12,308 nucleotides of DNA. It comes from Candidatus Saccharibacteria bacterium UBA4727 (GTDB lineage Bacteria; Patescibacteriota; Saccharimonadia; Saccharimonadales; Saccharimonadaceae). The notes beneath the pieces are model-generated. The model made no database searches. It was not told the DNA's origin and was given only the letters and a program-made list of their open reading frames with translations. This document shows positions 6,695-12,308 of this stretch, piece after piece (the first letter of the stretch is position 1; each line of letters opens with the position of its first letter). The stretch is taken from positions 1 through 12,308 of the forward strand of contig DHJF01000013.1 of NCBI GenBank assembly GCA_002404195.1, in the 5' to 3' direction. The position numbers and the translations under genes are program-made.

Positions 6695-6731
6695 AGTGGC
6701 GGAAGCAGCAACGACGATTGCTTCCGCCACT
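6695..6731 (+). terminator. Strong 13-bp hairpin after the 6181 gene
   Basis: AGTGGCGGAAGCA (6695-6707) pairs perfectly with TGCTTCCGCCACT (6719-6731) around an 11-nt loop; an alternative inner pairing of GCAA (6708-6711) with TTGC (6718-6721) exists. No U-tract follows, so it may act as an mRNA 3' stabiliser or first barrier before the next hairpin rather than a stand-alone terminator. Confidence 0.6.
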
Positions 6732-6750
6732 TGGATTGAACCCTCTAGGA

Positions 6751-6774
6751 ACCCCGGTTAAGCCGGGGTATTTT
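6751..6774 (+). terminator. Rho-independent terminator
   Basis: ACCCCGG (6751-6757), a TTAAG loop and CCGGGGT (6763-6769) make a 7-bp GC-rich stem followed by ATTTT. It ends the 6181 transcript before the murE-like promoter. The T-tract is short but on the plus side only. Confidence 0.7.
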
Positions 6775-6847
6775 AATGCGTAGCGGTCGCGCTCCTGAGT
6801 TAATGCGCGGTTCGCGTGGTTAGTTTTGGGTTGCGATGCTTGGCGGG

Positions 6848-6856
6848 TGCTAAAAT
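6848..6856 (+). promoter_or_regulatory. Extended -10 promoter of the murE-like operon
   Basis: TGC-TAAAAT (6848-6856) is followed by AGATAC and the ATG at 6863. The predicted start falls on the ATG, there is no Shine-Dalgarno site and the -35 is weak, so translation is probably leaderless. Confidence 0.6.
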
Positions 6857-6862
6857 AGATAC

Positions 6863-8167
6863 ATGAAACAGAAGTTAGTGCGTGGGGTACGAAAAGTTTT
6901 GCCAAGTGGCGTGTTGCATGGTGTCGAAGAGGCCTATCGGCGCGGCCGCGTGCAGCTGGTGAGTGCACGCTATGGTAACCCGGCGAAGCATTTGCGAGTC
7001 ATTGCTGTAACGGGGACGAATGGCAAAACGACCACCGTCAACTATATTAACGAAATCTTGAAAGAGGCGGGGCTGAAGACCGCCATGTTCAGCACTGCAC
7101 TGATTGAAGTGGCGGGGCAGACGCAACTGAATGACTTGAATGCCACCGTCGGCACGACCAAGCGGATGCAACAATTCTTCCGCGACGCCAAAAAAGCTCG
7201 TGTTGACTACGTGGTGCTTGAAATTACCAGCCACGCACTGCATCAGCATAAGCTCGACACCGTGCCAATTGAAGTGGCGGTCATGACAAACTTGACTCAG
7301 GATCATCTGGATTATCACAAAACGATGGAACAGTACGCCAGCGCCAAGGGCAAGTTATTTGCTAATCAGCCGAAGTTCATGGTGCTGAACCGTGACGACG
7401 ATTGGTTCGATTTCTTCGATAAGTATCAGGCTGGCGCGCAAAAAATCACCTACGGTACACACGACGAGGCCGAAGCGAAGATCGACTACGTTAAATTGTA
7501 CAAAAAAGGCAGCGAAGCGACGGTGGTGATTGATCACCAAACTAAACTCAACTTAGCGACGGCACTACCTGGTAAATATAATGTCTACAACATGACGGCC
7601 GCTGCCGCTGTGGCGTATTTGTTAGGCTTGAAACTAACCGATATCGTCGAAGGTGTGGCAAATCTTGAAGGCGTGCCGGGCCGTTTCGAACGCGTCGTCG
7701 AAGGCCTAGGCTACGATGCGGTTGTCGACTACGCCCACACGCCAGACGCAATGGAAAAGTTACTTGAAGCCGCCAAGGCGATTACAAGCAATCGTGTCAT
7801 TTTAGTGTTTGGTGCGACTGGTGATCGCGATAAGGGCAAGCGACCGATTATGGGTGAGATTGCCGCTCGCATGGCTGACCGGATTATATTGACCGATGAT
7901 GAAAGCTACAGTGAAGACCCTCAGACAATTCGCGATGAAGTCATGGCCGGGATTGAGTCAGCTGGCGGTGAAGCTAAGACGACTGAGCTGGGTGACCGTC
8001 GACAGGCAATCGAAAAAGCCCTATCTATCGCTAAAAAAGGCGATATTGTGCTGATCACCGGCATGGGACACGAGCAATTTCGGATTGTGAATGGTAAACG
8101 CCTACCGTGGAATGATGGCGACGTGGTGCGCGAACTAGCTGGAGCAAAACCTTTACAGGGTATCTAA
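6863..8167 (+). CDS. MurE-like UDP-MurNAc-tripeptide synthetase, short form
   Basis: The 434-residue product is a Mur ligase, the ATP-dependent cytoplasmic family that builds the stem peptide of peptidoglycan; MurE adds the third residue to UDP-MurNAc-L-Ala-D-Glu. Visible are P-loop VTGTNGKTTT (49-58), EITSHAL (120-126), TNLTQDHLDYH (142-152), AKGKLF with the likely carbamylated Lys162, NVYNMTAAAAVA (240-251), VPGRFE (271-276), VVDYAHTPDAM (287-297), GATGDRDKGKRP (317-328) and ITGMGHE (398-404). Only 48 residues precede the P-loop, against about 108 in E. coli MurE, so most of the UDP-binding domain is missing. The amino-acid-selecting DNPR motif reads DESY (TDDESYSEDP, 344-353), so neither mDAP nor Lys specificity can be assigned. 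TAA ends 2 bp before the next gene, indicating an operon. Confidence 0.9.
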   Translation: MKQKLVRGVRKVLPSGVLHGVEEAYRRGRVQLVSARYGNPAKHLRVIAVTGTNGKTTTVNYINEILKEAGLKTAMFSTALIEVAGQTQLNDLNATVGTTKRMQQFFRDAKKARVDYVVLEITSHALHQHKLDTVPIEVAVMTNLTQDHLDYHKTMEQYASAKGKLFANQPKFMVLNRDDDWFDFFDKYQAGAQKITYGTHDEAEAKIDYVKLYKKGSEATVVIDHQTKLNLATALPGKYNVYNMTAAAAVAYLLGLKLTDIVEGVANLEGVPGRFERVVEGLGYDAVVDYAHTPDAMEKLLEAAKAITSNRVILVFGATGDRDKGKRPIMGEIAARMADRIILTDDESYSEDPQTIRDEVMAGIESAGGEAKTTELGDRRQAIEKALSIAKKGDIVLITGMGHEQFRIVNGKRLPWNDGDVVRELAGAKPLQGI

Positions 8168-8169
8168 GT

Positions 8170-8805
8170 ATGATTATTGGCATAGAAGGCCCGGGTGGAG
8201 CTGGTAAGTCGACCATGGCACGAACAGTTGCTGCTGAAATAGGAGCGGTTGTCATTGAGGGTGGGGCTTGGTATCGTACGCTGACATACGAAGCGCTGCA
8301 GCGAAAGATTGACCTGCACGACACTCAGGCATTAGTGGCTTTAGCTGATAGCTTGGTTATCTTTGCAAAGAACACAGAGGACAGCACGACGCAGATCTGG
8401 GTGGGTGACGAGGATGTGACGGACCGGCTCTATAGTATGACCGTCGATCAATCAGTAGCGTTAGTGGCTCAGCAGTTGACTGTTCGCACGGCTGTCGAAC
8501 CTAAGATTGTCTCAGCGGTACGAGCTACTGGGAATGCGATTATCGTCGGACGACACATACGGGCAGTGCTACCAGAAGCAGCGGTACTGCGCCTGATAAT
8601 TGACGACCAAGAGGTTGAGCGGCGCTATCGTTCACGGATGGGTGAGTCAGACAAATCCGCCAGCGGGCGTAATCAGCGCGATGCGGCGACGGCGCGCCGA
8701 CTTGGAGTCACCAGTGATGGTATCGTCGAGGTTGATGTGACTGCGATGGACCCTGCAGAACAAGCTGAGACGCTTCGTCAATTCATTAAGACTGCTCGGA
8801 GCTAA
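8170..8805 (+). CDS. cmk: Cytidylate kinase-like protein
   Basis: The 211-residue product resembles (d)CMP kinase, which phosphorylates CMP and dCMP with ATP. It has a Walker A loop GPGGAGKST (7-15), the NMP-binding segment GGAWYRTLTYEALQRKIDL (31-49; SGAxYRxxxxAAL in typical enzymes), a VGDEDVTDRL strand-loop (78-87), IIVGRHIRAVLPEAAVLRLII (124-144; GRDxGTVVFPDA in typical enzymes) and a lid-like RNQRDAATARR (167-177). Differences from the norm are His129 for the Asp of GRD, and the loss of the conserved Gly-Thr after it, so activity or substrate may have shifted. It lies 2 bp after the murE-like gene, an arrangement pointing to co-expression. Its stop is 8 bp from the convergent second FemX-like gene. 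Confidence 0.8.
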   Translation: MIIGIEGPGGAGKSTMARTVAAEIGAVVIEGGAWYRTLTYEALQRKIDLHDTQALVALADSLVIFAKNTEDSTTQIWVGDEDVTDRLYSMTVDQSVALVAQQLTVRTAVEPKIVSAVRATGNAIIVGRHIRAVLPEAAVLRLIIDDQEVERRYRSRMGESDKSASGRNQRDAATARRLGVTSDGIVEVDVTAMDPAEQAETLRQFIKTARS

Positions 8806-8813
8806 CTTCGCGT

Positions 8814-9854
8814 CTAGTACCAGTTTTCGTGATATTTCTGGTAGTGTAAGCGCTGGACGATGCGCTCGCCAATGCGTGACCAAATTTTATAGGCGGTGGG
8901 TTTAATAATCACATCGTAAGCACCGACGTAATCGGTGACTTCTTTATTGAAGCTGGTTTTAAAGCGGCCAATGCCGTAGTGCGGGTGCTCGGGGTTATTG
9001 ATCTCACTGGCTGGCGGTGCGCCGCAAAAGTCGTGTAGCTGTGAGCCGTGGGTTTTCGCCCACTCAATGACACGCCACTGTAATAGGTGACTAGCCCCGT
9101 AAACGCTGCGCTCACGCACGCTTGCGCCGTCTTTGTAGGTGCTTTTTGTGCCAAAGACGAGGGCGTAGGCGCCAGCAACGATTTCGCCATCGACGTAGGC
9201 AAAAAAGAGTTGGCCTTGTTTGGCTGTGTCGTAGCGCTGCCAAAATGATTTGTAATAGGCATAGCCGCGAATACGGAACGAGTCAGCGGCAGTATCAGCC
9301 AGGAGGCGATACATCAGTTGGCAGTTTTCGTCGCTGGCGGCAACTTGCTTGACGGTGACCCCATCACGTTCGGCGCGGCGAATGGCGTGACGACCTTTTT
9401 GGTTTAGCTGGCTCATGATGGTTTCTAAATCATCCTTTATAGGGAGAAGTACTGTTGAGAAATTTGGTTGAATCGGTGCGACGCGAATGAGGCCGAATTT
9501 CATTAAGTCGACCAGCGTTTCGTCGCTTTTGATAAGTTCTGGTTCAATTTTGACAGCAAAGACGCCATTTTGAGCAGCAAATTGTTGTAACTCCGACAAT
9601 ATATCATCGAGCTCGCGAACGGAGGTGACACCAGGGCCTTTGGGGATGTACCAGAGCTTGCCGAGACCAATAATCGGTTTCTCAAGCACGGTGACGGCGA
9701 GTTTATCAATCATGACGAATCGTGGCGTCCAACCGCCAAGCTTTTTTTGCTCGGCAAATTCGACACCCTGGAAAACGTTGCCGCTGTCGGGATTGGCTAA
9801 GACATGTTCGTTCCAATGGGTGATTTGGCTTGGAGATGCAAAGTGGGCGGTCAT
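8814..9854 (-). CDS. FemABX-family peptidoglycan aminoacyltransferase (copy 2)
   Basis: The 346-residue product is a second FemX-type transferase expected to add an amino acid from aminoacyl-tRNA to the stem-peptide side chain. Matches are VFQGVEFAEQKKLGGWTPRFV (27-47), KLWYIPKGPGV (66-76, compare LVYVPRGPV in copy 1), NQKGRHAIRRAERDGV (151-166), DSFRIRGYAYYKSFW (191-205), GASHLLQWRVIEWAKTHG (253-270), DFCGAPP (275-281) and GIGRFKTSFN (294-303), which corresponds to STFKQSF of copy 1. The motif order is shared with copy 1 but identity is low, so they are old paralogues or have different roles, for example successive bridge residues. The ATG at 9854 has no Shine-Dalgarno site; TACAAT lies 8 nt upstream. 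It is divergent from the phosphohexomutase-like gene and shares an inverted repeat with it. Confidence 0.9.
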   Translation of the reverse strand: MTAHFASPSQITHWNEHVLANPDSGNVFQGVEFAEQKKLGGWTPRFVMIDKLAVTVLEKPIIGLGKLWYIPKGPGVTSVRELDDILSELQQFAAQNGVFAVKIEPELIKSDETLVDLMKFGLIRVAPIQPNFSTVLLPIKDDLETIMSQLNQKGRHAIRRAERDGVTVKQVAASDENCQLMYRLLADTAADSFRIRGYAYYKSFWQRYDTAKQGQLFFAYVDGEIVAGAYALVFGTKSTYKDGASVRERSVYGASHLLQWRVIEWAKTHGSQLHDFCGAPPASEINNPEHPHYGIGRFKTSFNKEVTDYVGAYDVIIKPTAYKIWSRIGERIVQRLHYQKYHENWY

Positions 9855-9862
9855 TACATCTT

Positions 9863-9868
9863 ATTGTA
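9863..9868 (-). promoter_or_regulatory. -10 box of femX-like gene 2
   Basis: Minus-strand TACAAT (9868-9863) ends 8 nt before the ATG at 9854. No TG extension or good -35 is visible. The predicted message is leaderless or has one or two leader bases. Confidence 0.5.
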
Positions 9869-9955
9869 GCGGTAAGGAGGGTAAGATAAAAGAGAAGCCC
9901 TGGGGTTTCTTCTGCGGCACTGGCTGGTCGGGCGGTACAAACCAAGCCGACGAGC

Positions 9956-9964
9956 TGTTATACT
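9956..9964 (+). promoter_or_regulatory. Extended -10 promoter of the phosphohexomutase-like gene
   Basis: TGT-TATACT (9956-9964) ends 7 nt before the ATG at 9972, with no -35 match and no Shine-Dalgarno site, predicting a leaderless message. Confidence 0.6.
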
Positions 9965-9971
9965 AGATGTA

Positions 9972-10409
9972 ATGAGTGAAGAATTAATTAGCGCTTTCGA
10001 TATTCGAGGCACAGAAGAAACTGGGTTAACGATTGAGTGCGCCTGGAACGTCGGCAAGGCGCTGGCTGAATTTTTATCAACAACTGGCGGTGTCTGCGTG
10101 ACGGCAGGGGTAGATCAAGCTGATATCGCGCGCGGTGTGATTGAAGGCTTGCGCCTACAAGGGCGAGCAGTGGTAGATGCCGGAGCGAGCACGAAGGATT
10201 TGGTGCTATCGCTGGTAAAAACAGCACGCTTATCTGGCGCGGTCGTCATTGGGTATGATGAGATGGAGAAGATGACGACGATTGAGCTGTATCAAGAAGA
10301 GACACGCTTAATCGATAGCCAAACTGGCCTGATGGCGATTCGTGAACTGGTGATTGCAGGGAACTTTGTGCCCGCTGCGGTCAAAGGCGAACTAACGGCA
10401 ATCGCTTAA
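9972..10409 (+). CDS. Stand-alone phosphohexomutase domain I-like protein, active site lost
   Basis: The 145-residue product matches only the first domain of phosphomannomutase/phosphoglucomutase enzymes. The N-terminus SAFDIRGT (7-14) is the family's AYDIRG start; DIARGVIEGLRLQGRAVVDAGASTKDLV (51-78) follows the helix-strand pattern before the catalytic loop; ETRLIDSQTGLMAIRELV (110-127) matches the end of the domain. The phosphoserine loop (T-A-S-H-N-P in active enzymes) reads VVIGYDEME (91-99), with no serine, and the GRDxR segment reads AGVDQ. The metal-binding DGDGD domain and domains III-IV are absent. The frame is clean, has its own promoter and ends naturally at a domain boundary, so it is probably a functional non-catalytic protein and not decay. 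A sugar-binding or partner-regulating role is possible but unsupported. groESL starts right after it. Confidence 0.7.
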   Translation: MSEELISAFDIRGTEETGLTIECAWNVGKALAEFLSTTGGVCVTAGVDQADIARGVIEGLRLQGRAVVDAGASTKDLVLSLVKTARLSGAVVIGYDEMEKMTTIELYQEETRLIDSQTGLMAIRELVIAGNFVPAAVKGELTAIA

Positions 10410-10431
10410 GTCGTTTTTAGCAATTATAAAA

Positions 10432-10458
10432 TTAGCACTCTTGCAATGAGAGTGCTAA
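10432..10458. promoter_or_regulatory. CIRCE operator (HrcA binding site)
   Basis: TTAGCACTC (10432-10440), nine bases, and GAGTGCTAA (10450-10458) match the CIRCE consensus perfectly; the repeat extends to 13 bp per arm with flanking AAAA and TTTT. CIRCE is bound by the repressor HrcA and released on heat stress, when GroEL is titrated away by unfolded protein. hrcA itself is not in the window, but this site predicts it elsewhere in the genome. Confidence 0.97.
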
Positions 10459-10469
10459 TTTTATATAGT
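10441..10469 (+). promoter_or_regulatory. groESL promoter overlapping CIRCE
   Basis: TTGCAA (10441-10446), within the CIRCE spacer, stands 17 bp from TATAGT (10464-10469), giving a start near 10476. A repressor on CIRCE would cover the -35. An alternative -10, TATAAA at 10425-10430, would put the start inside CIRCE. Confidence 0.55.
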
Positions 10470-10499
10470 AGAGACACGAACTTAACACGGAGGAATTTT

Positions 10500-10763
10500 A
10501 TGACAACACCGATTAAACCTCTGGCTGACCGTGTGGTTGCTGTGCGCGAAAAGGCGGCAATGACAACAGCGAGCGGCCTCTATTTACCTGATACCGCTAA
10601 AGAAAAACCGGTTTTTGCGACCGTCAAGGCGATTGGCCCTGACGTGAAGCAACTCAAAGTGGGCGACAAGATTGTCTACAAAGAATACAGCACGACCGAA
10701 CTAACGGCTGACGGCGTGGAATATTTGATTGTGAAAGAAGAAGACGTCCTTGCGACGCTCTAG
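10500..10763 (+). CDS. groES: Co-chaperonin GroES
   Basis: The 87-residue product forms the heptameric lid that closes the GroEL chamber. It starts MTTPIKPLADRVVAV, has the mobile-loop segment around SGLYLPD (25-31; the usual hydrophobic Ile-Val-Leu contact is Leu-Tyr-Leu), and the beta-barrel elements ATVKAIGP (40-47), LKVGDKIVYKEY (52-63) and YLIVKEEDVLATL (75-87). Length is slightly under the usual 94-97. The start at 10500 is set by GGAGG (10489-10493) six bases upstream; the frame remains open upstream through CIRCE, but that part is not translated. It is the first gene of the operon, with groEL 12 bp downstream. Confidence 0.97.
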   Translation: MTTPIKPLADRVVAVREKAAMTTASGLYLPDTAKEKPVFATVKAIGPDVKQLKVGDKIVYKEYSTTELTADGVEYLIVKEEDVLATL

Positions 10764-10775
10764 GAGACTGAACTA

Positions 10776-12308
10776 ATGGCAAAGAAGATTTTTTATGACG
10801 ACGACGCCCGCACCCGCGTGCTTGGTGGGGCAAAAGCACTGTATGATGCGGTGAAAGTGACCTACGGACCAAAAGGTCGCAACGTAGTGATCGCGAAGGG
10901 CTACGGTGGCCCAACTGTGACCCACGACGGCGTGACGGTGGCCGAGAGTATTGATTTACCAGAGGTGGACGATGAAACATTAGGCTACAAAGTTGGCGCC
11001 GAACTCATTAAATCGGCCGCCAGCAAGCTCAACAAAGTAGCTGGTGACGGCACGACGACGGTGACAGTACTGACCTACAGTATTTTAAAAGAAGCTAATC
11101 GCTTAATTGCGGCCGGCCACAATCCACAAGAGCTGCGTAAGGGCATTGAATCAGCTGGGGCGGAAGTTATTGCGGCACTTGATACACTAGCCGAGAGTGT
11201 CGAAGGCAAACATGACCGTGTGGCTGAAGTGGCGACGATTAGCGCCGGCGACGAAACAATTGGTAAGTTAATTGCCGATGTGATTCAGAAAGTCGGCAAA
11301 GACGGCGTGGTGACGGTTGAAGCTGGTCAAGGCCTGGAGATGGAATCAGAAGTAGTTGAAGGCTTTAGTCTTGACCGTGGGTTTGCCAGTCCGTTTTTTG
11401 TGACCGACGCTGGCCGTCAAGAAGCCGCCTATGAAAAACCGTCAATCGTGATTACTGATAAGAAAATTAGTACCGCACAGGAGCTATTACCATTAATTGA
11501 AAAACTGGCCGCGGCGGGTAAAAAAGATATTGTGCTGATTGCCGATGAAGTGGAAGGCGAAGCGCTTAGTATTCTGGTGCTCAACAAGCTCAAGGGGGTA
11601 CTCAATACCGTTGTGGTCAAGGCGCCAAGCTTTGGCGACCGTCGCAAAGATATTCTGGCAGATATTGCTGTGCTGACGAACGCGACGGTGATTTCCGAAG
11701 ATCAAGGCCTAAGCTTCGAGAATGTTGGTCTTGAGGTGGTCGGCGGTGCTCGCAAAGTTATCGTTGGTAAAGACGAAACGACGATTATTGAAGGTGATGG
11801 TGCGGCCGAAGATATTACGGCCCGGATTGCACAAATTACCACGCAGTCAGAAAATGTCACGAGTAATTACGATAAAGAGCAGCTCGACAAGCGGGCTGCG
11901 GCGCTGAGCGGCAAGGTGGCTGTTATTAAAGTAGGTGGCGCAACCGAGACGGAAATCGACGAGAAGAAGTTCCGGGTTGATGATGCCGTGGCGGCAACCA
12001 AAGCAGCACTGGCTGAAGGTATTGTGGCTGGTGGTGGCGTGACGCTGGTGAACCTATCGAGCGCCCTAAAGATTAATGGCAGCGATAGCCTCGCGGCTGG
12101 TCGTCAAATCTTAAAAGATGCATTGAAGCAACCATTTTTACAAATTACCGCTAACGCTGGCCTGAACAGTGAAGCTCTGCTCGCGCAGGTTGAGGCTAGC
12201 AAACCAGGTTTTGGCGTTAACGTCATGAACCCAGAAGCGGGTTTGATAGACGTTAAAAAGGCAGGCGTGATTGACCCGGCGCGCGTGACGAAAGAAGCGG
12301 TACAGAAC
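10776..12308 (+). CDS. groEL: Chaperonin GroEL (3' end cut by window)
   Basis: The 511 visible residues cover nearly all of the ATP-driven chaperonin that folds proteins within its double-ring cavity. Equatorial nucleotide-site features are TYGPKGRNV (29-37), DGVTVA (51-56), GDGTTTVTVL (90-99; Asp91 corresponds to E. coli Asp87) and RVDDAVAATKAALAEGIVAGGG (400-421), with the hydrolysis Asp in this block. The apical domain has LDRGFASPFF (199-208), with hydrophobic Phe residues where E. coli has Tyr199, Tyr203 and Phe204, and KAPSFGDRRKDILADIAVLT (282-301). About 30-40 residues are missing at the right edge, so a Gly/Met-rich tail cannot be judged. TAGGAG lies 9 bases before the ATG, overlapping the groES stop. 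Expression follows CIRCE/HrcA control from the groES promoter. Confidence 0.98.
   Translation, partial: MAKKIFYDDDARTRVLGGAKALYDAVKVTYGPKGRNVVIAKGYGGPTVTHDGVTVAESIDLPEVDDETLGYKVGAELIKSAASKLNKVAGDGTTTVTVLTYSILKEANRLIAAGHNPQELRKGIESAGAEVIAALDTLAESVEGKHDRVAEVATISAGDETIGKLIADVIQKVGKDGVVTVEAGQGLEMESEVVEGFSLDRGFASPFFVTDAGRQEAAYEKPSIVITDKKISTAQELLPLIEKLAAAGKKDIVLIADEVEGEALSILVLNKLKGVLNTVVVKAPSFGDRRKDILADIAVLTNATVISEDQGLSFENVGLEVVGGARKVIVGKDETTIIEGDGAAEDITARIAQITTQSENVTSNYDKEQLDKRAAALSGKVAVIKVGGATETEIDEKKFRVDDAVAATKAALAEGIVAGGGVTLVNLSSALKINGSDSLAAGRQILKDALKQPFLQITANAGLNSEALLAQVEASKPGFGVNVMNPEAGLIDVKKAGVIDPARVTKEAVQN

Larger units (their letters stand above)
9851..9975. repeat. 11-bp perfect inverted repeat across two divergent start codons
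   Basis: TCATTACATCT (9851-9861) and AGATGTAATGA (9965-9975) are exact reverse complements, 103 bp apart. Each copy contains the ATG of the gene it opens and the bases up to its -10 box, so both mRNAs should begin with the same sequence. Each includes the overlapping start-stop ATGTAATG. Between them lie the two promoters and a short G-U-containing hairpin around 9892-9911. Confidence 0.7.

Noticed and set aside
6695..6731. Integron attC site or transposon end
   Set aside because: No GTTRRRY core site, no paired simple sites and no flanking direct repeat or recombinase gene were seen.
10446..10499. Longer groES starting inside CIRCE
   Set aside because: The extra 18 residues are a translation of the operator and promoter; GGAGG sits correctly for the ATG at 10500, which gives the normal GroES N-terminus.
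25..12308. UGA recoding (SR1/Gracilibacteria type code)
   Set aside because: All recognisable genes are full length without any in-frame TGA, and femX1 ends at a TGA where the family ends.
25..12308. CRISPR array, tRNA or rRNA genes, insertion sequence
   Set aside because: No regularly spaced repeats, no tRNA T-loop/acceptor pattern, no rRNA core motif and no transposase frame were found on either strand.

Overview
The window looks like a chromosomal contig from a compact bacterial genome, most likely a Patescibacteria/CPR lineage close to Saccharibacteria (inference). The signs are a pilin N-terminus of the type common in that group, a short Mur ligase lacking most of its N-terminal domain, two FemABX-type transferases, very small gaps between convergent genes (1, 3 and 8 bp), and many genes whose -10 box sits only 6-8 nt before the start codon. 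The standard code fits: no gene needs an internal TGA. The first 24 bases are not genomic; they are the end of an Illumina Nextera (Tn5) adapter, so the contig edge is artificial.

Layout: a 5'-truncated view of a type IV pilin-like gene (minus, 25-212), with a back-to-back promoter pair in front of it; an uncertain small ORF (plus, 331-657); valS (minus, 659-3211); a 216-bp divergent intergenic region that appears to encode a structured valS leader RNA; a FemX-like aminoacyltransferase (plus, 3428-4405); an AT-rich low-molecular-weight tyrosine phosphatase-like gene (plus, 4496-4945); tsaD (minus, 4949-6049); an unrecognised membrane-anchored protein (plus, 6181-6672) with its own consensus promoter, ribosome binding site and terminator hairpins; a MurE-like ligase and a cytidylate-kinase-like gene in one operon (plus, 6863-8805); a second FemX-like gene (minus, 8814-9854); a stand-alone, catalytically degenerate phosphohexomutase domain (plus, 9972-10409); and the groES-groEL operon behind a perfect CIRCE operator (plus, 10432 to the window end, groEL cut).

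Functionally the window mixes translation (ValRS, the t6A tRNA-modification enzyme TsaD), peptidoglycan precursor and cross-bridge synthesis (MurE-like, two FemX-like), nucleotide metabolism (Cmk-like), surface appendages (pilin) and protein folding (GroES/GroEL under HrcA control). Two expression styles coexist: genes apparently transcribed without a 5' leader from -10 or extended -10 promoters (pilin, femX1, phosphatase, tsaD, murE-like, femX2, phosphohexomutase-like), and genes with -35/-10 promoters plus Shine-Dalgarno sites (the 6181 cassette and groESL).

Points most worth a second look are the valS leader with interleaved pairings, the shared start-region motif and 11-bp inverted repeat around the 9854/9972 divergent pair, the degenerate phosphohexomutase domain, the Cys/His-rich insertion in TsaD, and the self-contained orphan cassette at 6102-6775.
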